The notes below the pieces were generated by a model. The model was not told where the DNA came from, ran no database searches, and saw only the letters and a list, made by a program, of their open reading frames with translations. A DNA stretch of 64,000 nucleotides, taken from NCBI RefSeq assembly GCF_003751445.1, contig NZ_RJUU01000001.1:5322001-5386000 (forward strand). The letters run 5' to 3'. Positions within the stretch are counted from its first letter, which is position 1; each line of letters begins with the position of its first letter. Positions 34,415 to 43,617 of the stretch are shown one piece after another. The position numbers and the translations under genes are program-made. This DNA is from Streptomyces sp. 840.1. GTDB lineage: Bacteria; Actinomycetota; Actinomycetes; Streptomycetales; Streptomycetaceae.

Positions 34415-34981
34415 GTGGAGCAGCGCATAGATCCGAACACTCAGCCCGCGTACGCCGCAGGGACAGACCCGGCGTACATCCCTGGTCTCACGGCCCCCCG
34501 AGCCACCGGAAAGGCGGACGACGAGGAGCCGGAGCGGACCGGGGAGCCCGCACCCGAGGACGCAGTGCCCCAGGGTGCCGCGCCCGACGATGCCGTAGCG
34601 GAGGCCGTGTCCGAGGACGCGGAACCCGACGGCGAGGCCGTCGCGGAGGCGGCGGACGACGAGGAGGACGAGGACGACGAGAAGGCGGACAAGGGCGAGG
34701 ACAGCCCCTCGTTCGAGGTGAGCGACCGCCGCGGGTCGATCACCGCGGACCGTGAGGGCATCCGGTTCACGCTGGACGACCAGGAGGCCGACTTCCGCTG
34801 GGACGAGATCGGCGCGGTGGAGCTCAAGCCGGCGCGGTTCGGCCGCCGGTTCACGATCACCGTCCACATGTCGAGCATGCGGTGGTTCAACGCCGAGGTC
34901 GAGGCGGCGGCCAGGAGCAGCCTCAAGGAGTGGACGGAAGGCTTCGACGCGGTCCTGGACGCCTACTTCGAGGAGTCCTGA
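34415..34981 (+). CDS. Hypothetical protein with acidic N-terminus and PH-like C-terminus
   Basis: This protein of 188 residues begins with about 95 very acidic, Ala/Glu/Asp-rich residues (probably unstructured), including EEDEDDEKADKGED. A compact C-terminal half at about 98-188 follows: DRRGSITADREGIRFTL, DFRWDEIGAVELKP, FTITVHMSS, KEWTEGFDAVLDAYFEES. The alternating strands ending in a helix suggest a PH-like fold. GTG start at 34415. The gene end overlaps the convergent hydrolase gene by 19 nt. No function can be assigned, but the third-position bias supports a real gene. Confidence 0.75.
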   Translation: MEQRIDPNTQPAYAAGTDPAYIPGLTAPRATGKADDEEPERTGEPAPEDAVPQGAAPDDAVAEAVSEDAEPDGEAVAEAADDEEDEDDEKADKGEDSPSFEVSDRRGSITADREGIRFTLDDQEADFRWDEIGAVELKPARFGRRFTITVHMSSMRWFNAEVEAAARSSLKEWTEGFDAVLDAYFEES

Positions 34982-35922
34982 CCCGCGGTTGACGCGGCCG
35001 TGCCGGCGCCGCTGTCCCCGTCTCTGCCGTTGCCTCTGTCCGGGGGCGGGCCGAGGAGCGCGCGGCGGATGTGCGGCCAGGCGGCCGCCCCCAGCGCCGC
35101 GTCGGCCGTCGGCGAGCCCCCGTACCGGAAGGCGGCCGACGCGGGCGCGGCGCTCTCGCCGGGCAGCCGGGGCCGGTGTCCCGCGTCGGCGCGGGTGACC
35201 AGCCGGACGGGGAGGCCGGCCGCCCGGCGCCGGGCGGCCAGCTCCTCGGCGTAGCGGAGCGAGGGCCACATCAGGTCGTCGCCGCCCGCGACCAGTACGA
35301 GTTCGGCGCCGGACCGCTCCACCGGGACGGCCGCGTCGGGGACCCGGTCCGGGCAGGCCCGCAGGCTCTGTTCGTACCAGCCGAGGACCGAGACCGGGGC
35401 GCCGGCCGGCTCGGAAGCGGTCCAGCCGGGGGCGTAGGGGACGAACGGCAGCGGCTGTCCCCGCCAGGTCCAGGAGGACCGGTGGGGCTCCGTCGAGCCG
35501 TCCCGGCCGGGGCCGATGTTCGCCCAGGTCAGTGAGGTGGGGGAGAGCGCCACCACCGCGTCGACGCGGGGTTCGGCGACCGACAGGTGCAGTGCGGCCT
35601 CGGCGCCCTTGGAGACCCCCAGTACACCGATGCGCCGGGCGCCCCCGGCGCGGAGCCGGTCGAGCGCGGACACGAAGGTCTCCAGGGGGACTTCACAGAT
35701 TCCCGGTGGCTGACCGGGGCCGCCGAACCAGCGGATCGAGAGGGCGGCCATGCCCTCCCGCGCCAGCAGCCGGCACCGCTCCTCCTCGATCCGCCCGCTG
35801 GACCCGGAGAGCACGAGCACCCCGGCCTCGCTGCCTCGGGCGGGCACGGCACGGAAACCTGTCCAGGGATCCGCGCCGTGCCCGCCCGGGGCACGCACAC
35901 TGCTCTCGACGATGTCCGCCAC
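34963..35922 (-). CDS. Alpha/beta hydrolase with BAAT/acyl-CoA-thioester-hydrolase-like C-terminal domain
   Basis: A 319-residue alpha/beta hydrolase. The nucleophile elbow reads GVSKGAEAAL (Ser in GxSxG) at about 102-111, and the DDLMWPS motif supplies the acid, with GHRP as a candidate catalytic His. The domain resembles BAAT/acyl-CoA thioesterase C-terminal domains (PF08840). The GTG start at 35922 lies 4 nt behind the SIS protein stop, so the two are cotranscribed. The C-terminal 25 residues are Gly/Asp-rich. The substrate is unknown; in this operon a sugar or acyl ester could be hydrolysed. Confidence 0.82.
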   Translation of the reverse strand: MADIVESSVRAPGGHGADPWTGFRAVPARGSEAGVLVLSGSSGRIEEERCRLLAREGMAALSIRWFGGPGQPPGICEVPLETFVSALDRLRAGGARRIGVLGVSKGAEAALHLSVAEPRVDAVVALSPTSLTWANIGPGRDGSTEPHRSSWTWRGQPLPFVPYAPGWTASEPAGAPVSVLGWYEQSLRACPDRVPDAAVPVERSGAELVLVAGGDDLMWPSLRYAEELAARRRAAGLPVRLVTRADAGHRPRLPGESAAPASAAFRYGGSPTADAALGAAAWPHIRRALLGPPPDRGNGRDGDSGAGTAASTAGQDSSK

Positions 35923-35926
35923 GGGC

Positions 35927-36811
35927 TCAGGCGTCGGCCAGCACCACGGAACGGGTCAGGTGGCGCGGGCTGTCCGGGTCGAGACCGCGGGCGGCGGCGC
36001 GGGCGATGGCCAGGCGCTGGACGCGGACGAGCTCGGCGAGCGGGTCCAGCCCGCTCTCCACCCAGCGGGCGCCGGTTCCCTCGACCTGCTCGCGCAGGCC
36101 GTCGGGGGCGGTGCCGAACATCCAGGTCGCGGTGCCGGTGGTGGCGATGCTGATGGGACCGTGGCGGTACTCCATCGCGGCGTACGCCTCCGTCCAGGAC
36201 AGCGAGGCCTCCTTCATCTTCAGTGCGGCCTCGTTGGCGAGACCGGCCGTCCAGCCCCGGCCGAGGAAGGTGAACTGGGTGCAGTCCAGGAGTCCTTCGG
36301 GCAGCGGCTCGGCCAGCGCGGTCTCCGCGTCGCGGACCACGGCGTCGGTGTGCAGACCGAGGTGGGCGCGGAGCAGGGTCAGCAGCGTGGTCGCGAAGCG
36401 GGTCTGCACGACGGACTGCTCGTCCGCGAAGTCGAGCACGACGACCGCGTCCGCCGACGTCATCACCGGGGTCTGCGGGTCGGCGGTGATGGCCACCGTC
36501 GGGGTGACGCCGCGCAGCCGGTCGAGGAGTTCGAGCACCTCGGTCGTGGTGCCGGAGCGGGTGAGCGCCACGACCCGGTCGTAGCGGCGGCCGAACGGGA
36601 ACTCCGAGGCGGCGAAGGCATCGGACTCGCCCTGGCCGGACTCCTCACGGAGCGAGGCGTATGCCTGAGCCATGTAGAACGAGGTGCCGCAGCCGACCAC
36701 GGCGATGCGCTCACCCGTCGCGGGCAGTGCGGCCGCCTGGCTCTGCGCCAGATCTGCGGCGCGACGCCAGCAGTCCGGTTGACTGGCTGTCTCGATCTCG
36801 ACAAATGACAC
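35927..36811 (-). CDS. SIS-domain phosphosugar isomerase/deaminase-like protein
   Basis: A 294-residue protein with two SIS domains, as in GlmS isomerase halves and AgaS/FrlB-type sugar-phosphate deaminases. Key segments are VVGCGTSFYMAQA at about 43-55, LTRSGTTTEVLELL at about 86-99, GRGWTAGLANEAALKMKE and MEYRHGPIS. It should isomerise or deaminate a ketose or aldose phosphate in the cytoplasm. The GTG at 36811 follows GGAG by 8 nt. It is divergent from a DeoR repressor and lies next to a sugar ABC importer, so it probably processes the imported sugar; the identity of that sugar is unknown. Confidence 0.85.
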   Translation of the reverse strand: MSFVEIETASQPDCWRRAADLAQSQAAALPATGERIAVVGCGTSFYMAQAYASLREESGQGESDAFAASEFPFGRRYDRVVALTRSGTTTEVLELLDRLRGVTPTVAITADPQTPVMTSADAVVVLDFADEQSVVQTRFATTLLTLLRAHLGLHTDAVVRDAETALAEPLPEGLLDCTQFTFLGRGWTAGLANEAALKMKEASLSWTEAYAAMEYRHGPISIATTGTATWMFGTAPDGLREQVEGTGARWVESGLDPLAELVRVQRLAIARAAARGLDPDSPRHLTRSVVLADA

Positions 36812-36865
36812 TTTTGCACTCCGTACTGGTGATGGGATGCTCGTTAACGCACGATATACGGGACG

Positions 36866-36938
36866 TGCAAGCATTATCAAGCATTTTCCTTGCAGGCGAC
36901 TTGACTCGCGAGGCCCTTGTGCGACGCTTGCGCGAGTC
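36866..36938. promoter_or_regulatory. Inverted repeats between the SIS and DeoR genes
   Basis: Two repeats: TGCAAG (36866-36871) and CTTGCA (36889-36894), 17 nt apart; and GACTCGCG (36903-36910) and CGCGAGTC (36931-36938), 20 nt apart. They lie centrally in the 184-nt divergent gap and may be DeoR operators. Confidence 0.55.
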
Positions 36939-36995
36939 CGGTGATCGCGCCCAAGGGGATGGGTGTTCACGGCCGGACCTGTGAGGAGAGTGCAC

Positions 36996-37796
36996 GTGTC
37001 CAGGGATTCCCGGTGGAACTCACTGCTGGAGCTCGTCGGTAAGCATGGCCGGGTGGACGTCGAGGACGCCGCGAAGGTGCTGGATGTCTCGGCCGCGACC
37101 ATCCGCCGAGATCTGGACCAGCTCGCTGAGCAGCAACTGCTCACCCGTACGCGGGGCGGCGCGGTCGCCCACGGTGTCAGTTACGAGCTGGCGCTGCGCT
37201 ACAAGACGGGGCGCAACGCCCCGGAGAAGCAGGCCATCGGCCGCGCCGTGGCCGAACTGGTCGCGGTCGGCGAAGTGGTGGGGCTGACCGGCGGCACCAC
37301 CATCACCGAGGTGGCCCGCGCGCTCGCCGTGCGCTCCGACCTGGTGGGGGACGCCGCCGCGGGCGCGGCCGGCCAGCCGACCCTCACCGTGGTCACCAAC
37401 GCACTCAACATCGCCAACGAGCTGGTGATCCGGCCGCAGATAAAGATCGTGGTGACCGGCGGGGTGGCCCGGCCGCAGTCGTACGAGCTGACGGGCCCGC
37501 TGGCCAGTGGCGTGCTGGGCGAGATCACGCTGGATGTCGCGGTGCTGGGTGTCAACGCCATCGACACCGAACGCGGCGCCTACGTCCACCACGAGGGCGA
37601 GGCCAGCATCAACCGGCTGCTCGCGCAGCAGGCCCAGCGGGTGGTGGTGGCGGCCGACTCCTCGAAGATCGGCAAGCGGGCCTTCGCCCGGGTCTTCGAC
37701 CTCGGGATGATCGACTTCCTGGTCACCGACAAGGGGATCACGGCTGAGGTGACGGCCCGTTTCACCGAGGCCGGTGTCACGGTCATCGCTGTCTGA
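36996..37796 (+). CDS. DeoR-family transcriptional repressor of sugar metabolism
   Basis: This 266-residue DeoR regulator has an N-terminal winged helix-turn-helix (RVDVEDAAKVLDVSAATIRRDLDQL at about 18-42, in two parts around SAATIRRDL) and a C-terminal DeoRC sugar-phosphate sensor domain with TGGTTITEVARAL, NALNIANEL, GGVARPQSYELTGP, and VAADSSKIGKRAF. It should repress the divergent SIS/hydrolase genes and perhaps the ABC operon, and release DNA when it binds a phosphorylated sugar. The GTG at 36996 is chosen: GAGGAG lies 7 nt upstream, whereas a GTG at 36990 is too close. Confidence 0.92.
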   Translation: MSRDSRWNSLLELVGKHGRVDVEDAAKVLDVSAATIRRDLDQLAEQQLLTRTRGGAVAHGVSYELALRYKTGRNAPEKQAIGRAVAELVAVGEVVGLTGGTTITEVARALAVRSDLVGDAAAGAAGQPTLTVVTNALNIANELVIRPQIKIVVTGGVARPQSYELTGPLASGVLGEITLDVAVLGVNAIDTERGAYVHHEGEASINRLLAQQAQRVVVAADSSKIGKRAFARVFDLGMIDFLVTDKGITAEVTARFTEAGVTVIAV

Positions 37797-38302
37797 GGCG
37801 GTCCGTCCCGATCCGTCTGCTTCATCTGATGCGGTCGAACCTCCCCGTATCGTCCAAACCATCCGAACCTGCCTGAACCTGCCCGAACGGCGGGCCGTTC
37901 CACCCGAAGGGTGCGGCGGTCCGCCGTTCGGCGTGCTCTCGGCCCTGTCCCGGCGGTGTGCTGGAACATGCGCTTGATCGTGCATGATCGATCACAACAG
38001 TGCATCCAGTAACCGGTTCTGACGGTTCGGTAGCGATGCGGGCGGGCGCTTCGAGGTCACCTTGTGGCTCTTCTGTGCATATTTCGATCCCTGCGGTGTG
38101 CTGACGTGCTGCGTGTTGTGGTTTTTGGATGTCAATAGATGTTCGTTACCTCTGTGAAATGAACAACTCTTGCCATTCGGGTGCGCTGTCGTGAACTATG
38201 TGCCTGTCGCCGTGAAGGAGCTGCGGCCGCACCCCTCCCGGGACGCGGCCTGCCTCCACGTATGCGGGACGTTTTCTCGCTCCATCAGCCCTGGAGGTGC
38301 CT
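37797..38302. other. 506-nt intergenic region before the sugar ABC operon
   Basis: It contains a small hairpin GAACGG/CCGTTC (37885-37900) and a repeat TGATCG (37975-37980)/CGATCA (37989-37994) with an 8-nt spacer, which could be a regulator site for the ABC operon. The stretch from about 38060 to 38170 is AT-richer than its surroundings and is the probable promoter region. No gene was found. Confidence 0.5.
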
Positions 38303-39319
38303 GTGACGATGGCAGATGTGCCGGTCACAGCAGCGCGGCAGTCCGTGCCGCAGCCCCGCGACCCGGACGGCGCCGACCTGCCCGCCGGGAAGAAGCGCAG
38401 GAAGAACCGAATACGCCAGCCGCTCCGGCACCGCCTGAAACGGGACAGGGCGCTCCTGCTCCTCTGCCTGCCGGGTGTGCTGTTCTTCGCGCTGTTCTTC
38501 TACCTGCCGCTCGCGGGCAACGTCATCGCCTTCCAGGACTACCAGCCGTTCCTGGGGTTCAAGGAGAGTCCGTTCGTCGGCCTCGCGAACTTCACCGCGC
38601 TGGTCGCCGAACCCGACTTCTGGAGCGCGGTCTCCAACACGCTCCAGATCACCGCGATCCAGCTGGTCCTGTACTTCCCCGCGCCGATCGCCCTGGCGCT
38701 GCTGCTCAACTCGCTCATCAGCGAGAAGATCAAGCGGTTCATCCAGACCGTGGTGTACCTCCCGCACTTCCTGTCCTGGGTCGTCGTGGTGGCCATGTTC
38801 AAGCAGGTGCTGGGCGGCGCGGGTTCGGTCACCACGCTGCTGATGGAGCACGGCGTCAACATCGGCAACGTGATGACGGACCCCGGCACCTTCAAGCTGC
38901 TCATCACCGCCCAGGCCATCTGGAAGGACACCGGCTGGGGCACGATCATCTTCCTGGCGTCCATCGCCTCGATCGACATGGCCCAGTACGAGTCCGCCGC
39001 GATGGACGGCGCCGGCTGGCTCCGCCGGATCTGGCACATCACCCTGCCGGGCATCCGGCCGGTGATCCTGATGCTGCTGATCCTGCGGCTCGGCGACATC
39101 CTCTCGGTCGGCTTCGAGCAGATCATCCTGCAGCGTGACGCCGTCGGCCCGGACGCCTCCGAGGTCATGGACACCTACGTCTACTTCCACGGAGTCGTGG
39201 ACGGCGACTGGGGCATGAGCACCGCCGCCGGTCTGATGAAGGGCGTCATCGGATTCGCCCTCATCCTCGCCGCCAACAAGCTGGCCCACCGCTTCGGCGA
39301 GCAGGGAGTCTACCGATGA
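38303..39319 (+). CDS. Sugar ABC transporter permease (LplB-like, CUT1)
   Basis: This 338-residue integral membrane protein carries a basic N-terminus then about six membrane helices. It includes the CUT1 permease EAA loop YESAAMDGAGWLRRIWHITLPGIRP, with the conserved AAxDGA and P residues; it is quoted in two parts here: YESAAMDGAGW and ITLPGIRP. The sequence is closest in style to LplB/YteP permeases that take up oligo- or polysaccharide fragments. The start is GTG at 38303, with GGAGG at 38293-38297; an ATG at 38309 is an alternative. Its stop overlaps the next permease by 4 nt. Confidence 0.92.
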   Translation: MTMADVPVTAARQSVPQPRDPDGADLPAGKKRRKNRIRQPLRHRLKRDRALLLLCLPGVLFFALFFYLPLAGNVIAFQDYQPFLGFKESPFVGLANFTALVAEPDFWSAVSNTLQITAIQLVLYFPAPIALALLLNSLISEKIKRFIQTVVYLPHFLSWVVVVAMFKQVLGGAGSVTTLLMEHGVNIGNVMTDPGTFKLLITAQAIWKDTGWGTIIFLASIASIDMAQYESAAMDGAGWLRRIWHITLPGIRPVILMLLILRLGDILSVGFEQIILQRDAVGPDASEVMDTYVYFHGVVDGDWGMSTAAGLMKGVIGFALILAANKLAHRFGEQGVYR

Positions 39320-40275
39320 GTCAGCAGTCCGTCGCGACCCGGCTGCGCACCGCCAGGTTCGGCCCGAAGACCGGTGGGGGCCTGCGCGCCTCCAACGGCA
39401 GGCCGCCGTGGATGGAGCGCCCCCACTGGTACGGACAGGGTGCCAAGGGCCTGGCCCTGGCCGCCCTCACCGTGATCGTGCTCTACCCGTTCGTCCTCGC
39501 CATCGGCACCAGCCTGGCGGGCCGCGAGGAGCTGAACGCCAACGGCGGCTACGTACTTCTGCCGCACCACCCGACCCTGGAGGCCTACCGGGTCATCCTC
39601 TCCGGCGGGGTCGTCACGCAGGCCGCGCTGGTCTCCATCGGGATCACGCTGGTCGGCACCGCGCTCAGCCTGGCCTGCACGGTCATGATCGCGTACGGCA
39701 CCTCGCGGCCGGGCACGGTCCTCGCCAAGCCGATCCTGCTGCTGGTGCTCGGGACCTTCCTCTTCGCCCCCGGCATCATCCCGACGTACCTGGCCGTCCA
39801 GCAGTTCAAGATGCTGGACACCTACGCCGCGCTGATCCTTCCGGTCCTGCTCAACGCGTTCAACATCGTGGTCGTCCGCTCCTTCTTCCAGAGCATCCCC
39901 GAGGAGCTGTACGACGCGGCGCGGATCGACGGCGCCGGTGAGATCACGGTCCTCTTCCGGATCGTCCTCCCGCTGTCCAAGGCGGTCCTCGCCGTGGTCG
40001 GACTCTTCTACGCGGTCGGGTACTGGAACAGCTTCTTCAACGCGGTGCTGTACCTCAACGACTCCAGCAAGTTCCCCATCCAGGTGATCCTGCGCAGTTA
40101 CGTGCTCAACGGGCAGAGCATCAACGCGTCGGCCATGGGCGTCCACGCGGTGCCGCCGGCGACCTCCTTGCAGATGGCCGTGCTGATCATCGCCATCGTG
40201 CCCATCTTCTGTGTCTACCCCTTCCTGCAGAAGTTCTTCGTCAAGGGCGTCCTCACCGGGGCGATCAAGGGCTGA
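39316..40275 (+). CDS. Sugar ABC transporter permease (LplC/YtcP-like, CUT1)
   Basis: A 319-residue permease, the second membrane subunit of the importer. It has membrane helices beginning ALAALTVIVLYPFVLAIG, and the EAA loop IPEELYDAARIDGAGEITV followed by RIVLPLSKAVLAV. The ATG at 39316 overlaps the previous stop by 4 nt. The two permeases should form a heterodimer that lacks its own ATPase gene nearby. In Streptomyces such importers use the shared ATPase MsiK encoded elsewhere, which is the likely case here. Confidence 0.92.
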   Translation: MSQQSVATRLRTARFGPKTGGGLRASNGRPPWMERPHWYGQGAKGLALAALTVIVLYPFVLAIGTSLAGREELNANGGYVLLPHHPTLEAYRVILSGGVVTQAALVSIGITLVGTALSLACTVMIAYGTSRPGTVLAKPILLLVLGTFLFAPGIIPTYLAVQQFKMLDTYAALILPVLLNAFNIVVVRSFFQSIPEELYDAARIDGAGEITVLFRIVLPLSKAVLAVVGLFYAVGYWNSFFNAVLYLNDSSKFPIQVILRSYVLNGQSINASAMGVHAVPPATSLQMAVLIIAIVPIFCVYPFLQKFFVKGVLTGAIKG

Positions 40276-40328
40276 TCCGCCCGTCCCCTGCATCGCCGCC
40301 ACGCACTTCACACCCTCCAAGGAGCCCC

Positions 40329-41969
40329 ATGTCCACCAACTTGTCCCGGCGCGGTTTCATGGGCGCCGCGGGAATCGCCGGCCTCACCGTGGCCGGGCTG
40401 TCGACCCTGAGCGCCTGCGGCAGCGGTGCCTCGGTCAGCAAGGGCGGTTCCAAGGCGTCGGCCAAGCTCAAGCTGCCGTCGTACGTGCCCGCGAAGACCG
40501 CCCCCGCCGACCTGGCGGGCAACGCGGCCGGGCTCGACGCCGCGTATCTGCGCTACCCCAAGGCCCTCACCAAGTCGGTGGCCAAGGCGCCCGGCGACGG
40601 CAGCCGCATCACGGCCCTCACCGAGACGTTCACCACCCCCGCACCGCCGCAGGGCAAGAACGCCTACTGGCAGGAGCTGAACAAGCGCCTCGGGGCCCGG
40701 TTCGACATGACGATCGTGGTGGACCAGGGCGTCGACGCCTACCTGCAGAAGTTCAACGCCATGATGGCCGGCGGCGACATACCCGACCTGGTGTGGTTCC
40801 CGCCGAACCAGGGCATCCAGCGCGTGCCCGAGCTGCTCGACGCCAAGTTCCACGACCTCACCCCGCACCTCTCGGGCGACGCGGTGAAGGACTACCCGAA
40901 CCTGGCGAACCTGCCGACCACCTCCTGGAAGACCGCCGTGGTCAACGGCAAGATCCGCGGCGTCACCGTCGCCTACGGCTCCATGGGCCAGGTCTACGTC
41001 GTCAACCAGGACTTCTGGAAGCCGGTCGGCGGCGCCGAGTTCACCAGCGCCGAGGACTTCCTCGCCAAGGGCAAGGAGCTCGCGGACCCCAAGCGCAACA
41101 AGTACGTCCTGGAGCCGGCGTACGTGAACCACATCGGCCAGTTCGCCCAGTGGTTCGGCGCGCCCAGCGGCTGGCGGCTGGAGGGTGGAAAGCTGACCCA
41201 CATGTACGAGACGGAGGAGTACCAGGAGGCCGTGGCGTTCGCCGTCAAGGTGGCCAAGGCCGGTCTCTTCTGGCCGGACCCCAACCTCTCCACCACGATG
41301 GAGAAGATGGCGCAGGGCTCGCTCGGCGCCTACGTGCAGTCCTTCCCCAGCTTCCTGGTGGACGCCAAGACGTACGACTTCCCGTTCGGCGTCATCGTGC
41401 CCTTCGCCGCCAAGTCCGGTGCGAAGCCGAGGTACAGCATGGGCTACGGCTCGGTCGGCTACACCGCCATCAGCAAGAAGGCCGATGACAAGCGCGTGAA
41501 GATGCTGCTGGGCGTCATGGACTACCTGGCCGCCCCGTTCGGTACCGAGGAGCGCCTCTTCCTCGACAACGGCATCGAGGGCAAGCACTTCACCCGTACG
41601 GCCAAGGGCGACATCAAGCTCACGCCCAAGGGGAGCTCGGAGGCCGTGACCACGGCCATGCCGCTGGCCTTCCTCGCCGCCGGACCCGAGTACATCTACC
41701 TGCCGGGCCAGCCCGAACTGGCCGGCCACATCCACGGCTGGCAGCAGGACCTCCTCAAGATCAGCCAGTCCAACCCGACGAGCGGACACTTCTCCGACAC
41801 CTCCACCAGCAAGAGCCCCTCGCTCACCACCGCGATGAGCGACTGCCAGCTGGACATCGTCGCGGGCCGCAAGCCGGTCTCCGCGTTCAAGGAGCAGCTG
41901 GCGAAGTGGCGCTCCGGCGGCGGTGACAAGATGCGCGCCGAGTTCGAGGCCTCGCTCGCCGGCAAGTAG
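40329..41969 (+). CDS. Sugar ABC transporter substrate-binding lipoprotein (LplA-like)
   Basis: This 546-residue protein has a Tat lipoprotein signal: SRRGFMG twin-arginine at about 6-12, a hydrophobic core and lipobox LSAC with Cys 30. The mature protein is a large type 2 binding domain (SBP family 1) of the LplA/YtcQ group, longer than typical sugar-binding proteins. Segments include KKNAYWQELNKRL-like EGKNAYWQELNKRLGARF (residues about 110-125), MMAGGDIPDLVWFPPN and GYGSVGYTAISKK. It delivers an oligosaccharide to the permease pair. The ATG at 40329 follows AAGGAG. Confidence 0.9.
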   Translation: MSTNLSRRGFMGAAGIAGLTVAGLSTLSACGSGASVSKGGSKASAKLKLPSYVPAKTAPADLAGNAAGLDAAYLRYPKALTKSVAKAPGDGSRITALTETFTTPAPPQGKNAYWQELNKRLGARFDMTIVVDQGVDAYLQKFNAMMAGGDIPDLVWFPPNQGIQRVPELLDAKFHDLTPHLSGDAVKDYPNLANLPTTSWKTAVVNGKIRGVTVAYGSMGQVYVVNQDFWKPVGGAEFTSAEDFLAKGKELADPKRNKYVLEPAYVNHIGQFAQWFGAPSGWRLEGGKLTHMYETEEYQEAVAFAVKVAKAGLFWPDPNLSTTMEKMAQGSLGAYVQSFPSFLVDAKTYDFPFGVIVPFAAKSGAKPRYSMGYGSVGYTAISKKADDKRVKMLLGVMDYLAAPFGTEERLFLDNGIEGKHFTRTAKGDIKLTPKGSSEAVTTAMPLAFLAAGPEYIYLPGQPELAGHIHGWQQDLLKISQSNPTSGHFSDTSTSKSPSLTTAMSDCQLDIVAGRKPVSAFKEQLAKWRSGGGDKMRAEFEASLAGK

Positions 41970-42038
41970 CCGAGGGCCGGGACGCCGGCCCTCATCCGCA
42001 CCACCCGCATCACCCGTACAGACAGAGAAGGGACCCCC

Positions 42039-43214
42039 GTGTCAGACCTGCGACTCGGCGTCATCGGACTCGGCCTGCGCCGTTCCATCGCGATGTCCGC
42101 CCACCACCCCGGACAGGGTTCGGCGATCACCGCCGTCTGCGACCTCGACCCCGAGGTGCGCAGCCGCGAGGCCGAGCGCTTCGGTACGGACGTCGCGGTC
42201 GAGGACTACAAGCTGCTCCTCGGCCGGGACGACATCGACGCGGTCATCGTCGCGACGCCCGACGACACCCACGAGGCCATCGCGATCGACGCGCTGCGGG
42301 CCGGTAAGGCCGTCTTCGTCGAGAAGCCGCTCGGGATCACCGTCGAGAGCTGCGACAACGTCCTGCGCGCCGCGTACGAGACCGGGACCCGGCTCTACGT
42401 CGGCCACAACATGCGGCACATGGGCGTCGTGCGGCTGATGCGCGACATCATCGCCCGGGGCGACATCGGCGAGCCCAAGGCCGTCTGGGTGCGGCACTTC
42501 GTCGGCTACGGCGGCGACTACTACTTCAAGGACTGGCACGCCGACCGGACCCGGACCACGGGTCTGCTGCTCCAGAAGGCCGCGCACGACATCGACGTAC
42601 TGCACTGGCTGGCCGGCGGCTACACCCGGCGCGTCAACGCGCTCGGCGACCTGCTGGTCTACGGCGACCTGCCGCGGCGCGAGCCGGACACCCCGCGTCC
42701 CGACAACTGGCTGCGCGAGTTCGACTGGCCGCCGACCGCCCGCAAGGACCTGCACCACATCGTGGACGTCGAGGACGTCTCCGTGATGAACATGCAGCTC
42801 GACAACGGCGTCGTCGCCGCCTACCAGCAGTGCCACTTCACCCCGGACTACTGGCGCAACTACACCGTCATCGGCACCGAGGGGCGGCTGGAGAACTTCG
42901 GTGACAGTCCCGGCGACGAGGTCAAGGTCTGGAACACCGGCCCCAGCGGCTACCGCGCCGACGCCGACATCACCTACCGGGTCCCGGAGGCGGGCGGCTC
43001 GCACGGCGGCGGGGACACCCGGATCATGGCGGAGTTCTGCCGGTTCGTGCGCGACGGAGGCGTCACCGACACCTCGCCGGTCGCCGCCCGGATGAGCGTC
43101 GCGGCCGGTGTGCTCGCGACGCGGTCGCTGCGTGAGGGCGGTGCGCCGTACGACGTGCCGGCGCTCGACCCCGGGCTGGTCGCGTACTTCGAACGCGGTC
43201 AGGTCCGCGCCTGA
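42039..43214 (+). CDS. Gfo/Idh/MocA-family sugar dehydrogenase
   Basis: A 391-residue NAD(P)-dependent oxidoreductase. The N-terminal Rossmann fold starts LRLGVIGLGLRRSIAM, where the usual GxGxxG is modified to GLGLRRS. The family signature VEKPLGIT (Lys-Pro pair) is at about 94-101, and AAHDIDVLHWLAGG supplies conserved Asp and His. It likely oxidises an imported sugar, inositol or glycoside. The GTG at 42039 follows GAAGGGACC. It closes the ABC operon and is followed by a strong terminator. Confidence 0.9.
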   Translation: MSDLRLGVIGLGLRRSIAMSAHHPGQGSAITAVCDLDPEVRSREAERFGTDVAVEDYKLLLGRDDIDAVIVATPDDTHEAIAIDALRAGKAVFVEKPLGITVESCDNVLRAAYETGTRLYVGHNMRHMGVVRLMRDIIARGDIGEPKAVWVRHFVGYGGDYYFKDWHADRTRTTGLLLQKAAHDIDVLHWLAGGYTRRVNALGDLLVYGDLPRREPDTPRPDNWLREFDWPPTARKDLHHIVDVEDVSVMNMQLDNGVVAAYQQCHFTPDYWRNYTVIGTEGRLENFGDSPGDEVKVWNTGPSGYRADADITYRVPEAGGSHGGGDTRIMAEFCRFVRDGGVTDTSPVAARMSVAAGVLATRSLREGGAPYDVPALDPGLVAYFERGQVRA

Positions 43215-43617
43215 GGTCCTGACCGGCGGGTTTCCCCGGTCAGGAGGTGTGCGGGGGGCGCGCGGGAGGCGCACCGGGCCGGCACACGTGACGGCAATGG
43301 TCCCCGGGCCCCCGGCAGGCCGCTTCGAGCGGTCCTGCCGGGGGCTTTGTGGCGTCTGTTTTGAGTCATGCTCGGTGGGTAATCGGCCTCTTCCGGTTTG
43401 ACGGGCGCTCACTGCGCAACGGCGAAGAGGCGAGGATCGCGCGGGGGATATTGACGAGAACATCCGGATAATCCCGTAAGGCGGGCGGCTCCGCTGCTCT
43501 CTTACGGTCACCGCCCGACTGTTCCGGACGAGGTGAAACAGCGATTTCAAGCCAGTTGAAGGTCGCGGTGTCCGATTTCGAACGCGCGACCGGAAACCGG
43601 TCGGCATAATCGCGTCC
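43215..43617. other. 403-nt intergenic region with operon terminator and MBL promoter
   Basis: The left half holds the terminator at 43308-43349. The right half, 43350-43617, has no coding signal and must carry the promoter for the MBL-fold gene. No specific operator was identified. Confidence 0.5.
43308..43349 (+). terminator. Strong intrinsic terminator of the sugar ABC operon
   Basis: GCCCCCGGCAGG (43308-43319) and CCTGCCGGGGGC (43334-43345) pair perfectly over 12 bp. An inner CCGCT/AGCGG stem (43320-43332) extends it, and TTTG follows. Confidence 0.9.

Noticed and set aside
34415..34700. Acidic N-terminal part of the hypothetical protein considered as a translation artefact
   Set aside because: The frame continues without break into a structured half with good codon bias, so a disordered acidic region is more likely.
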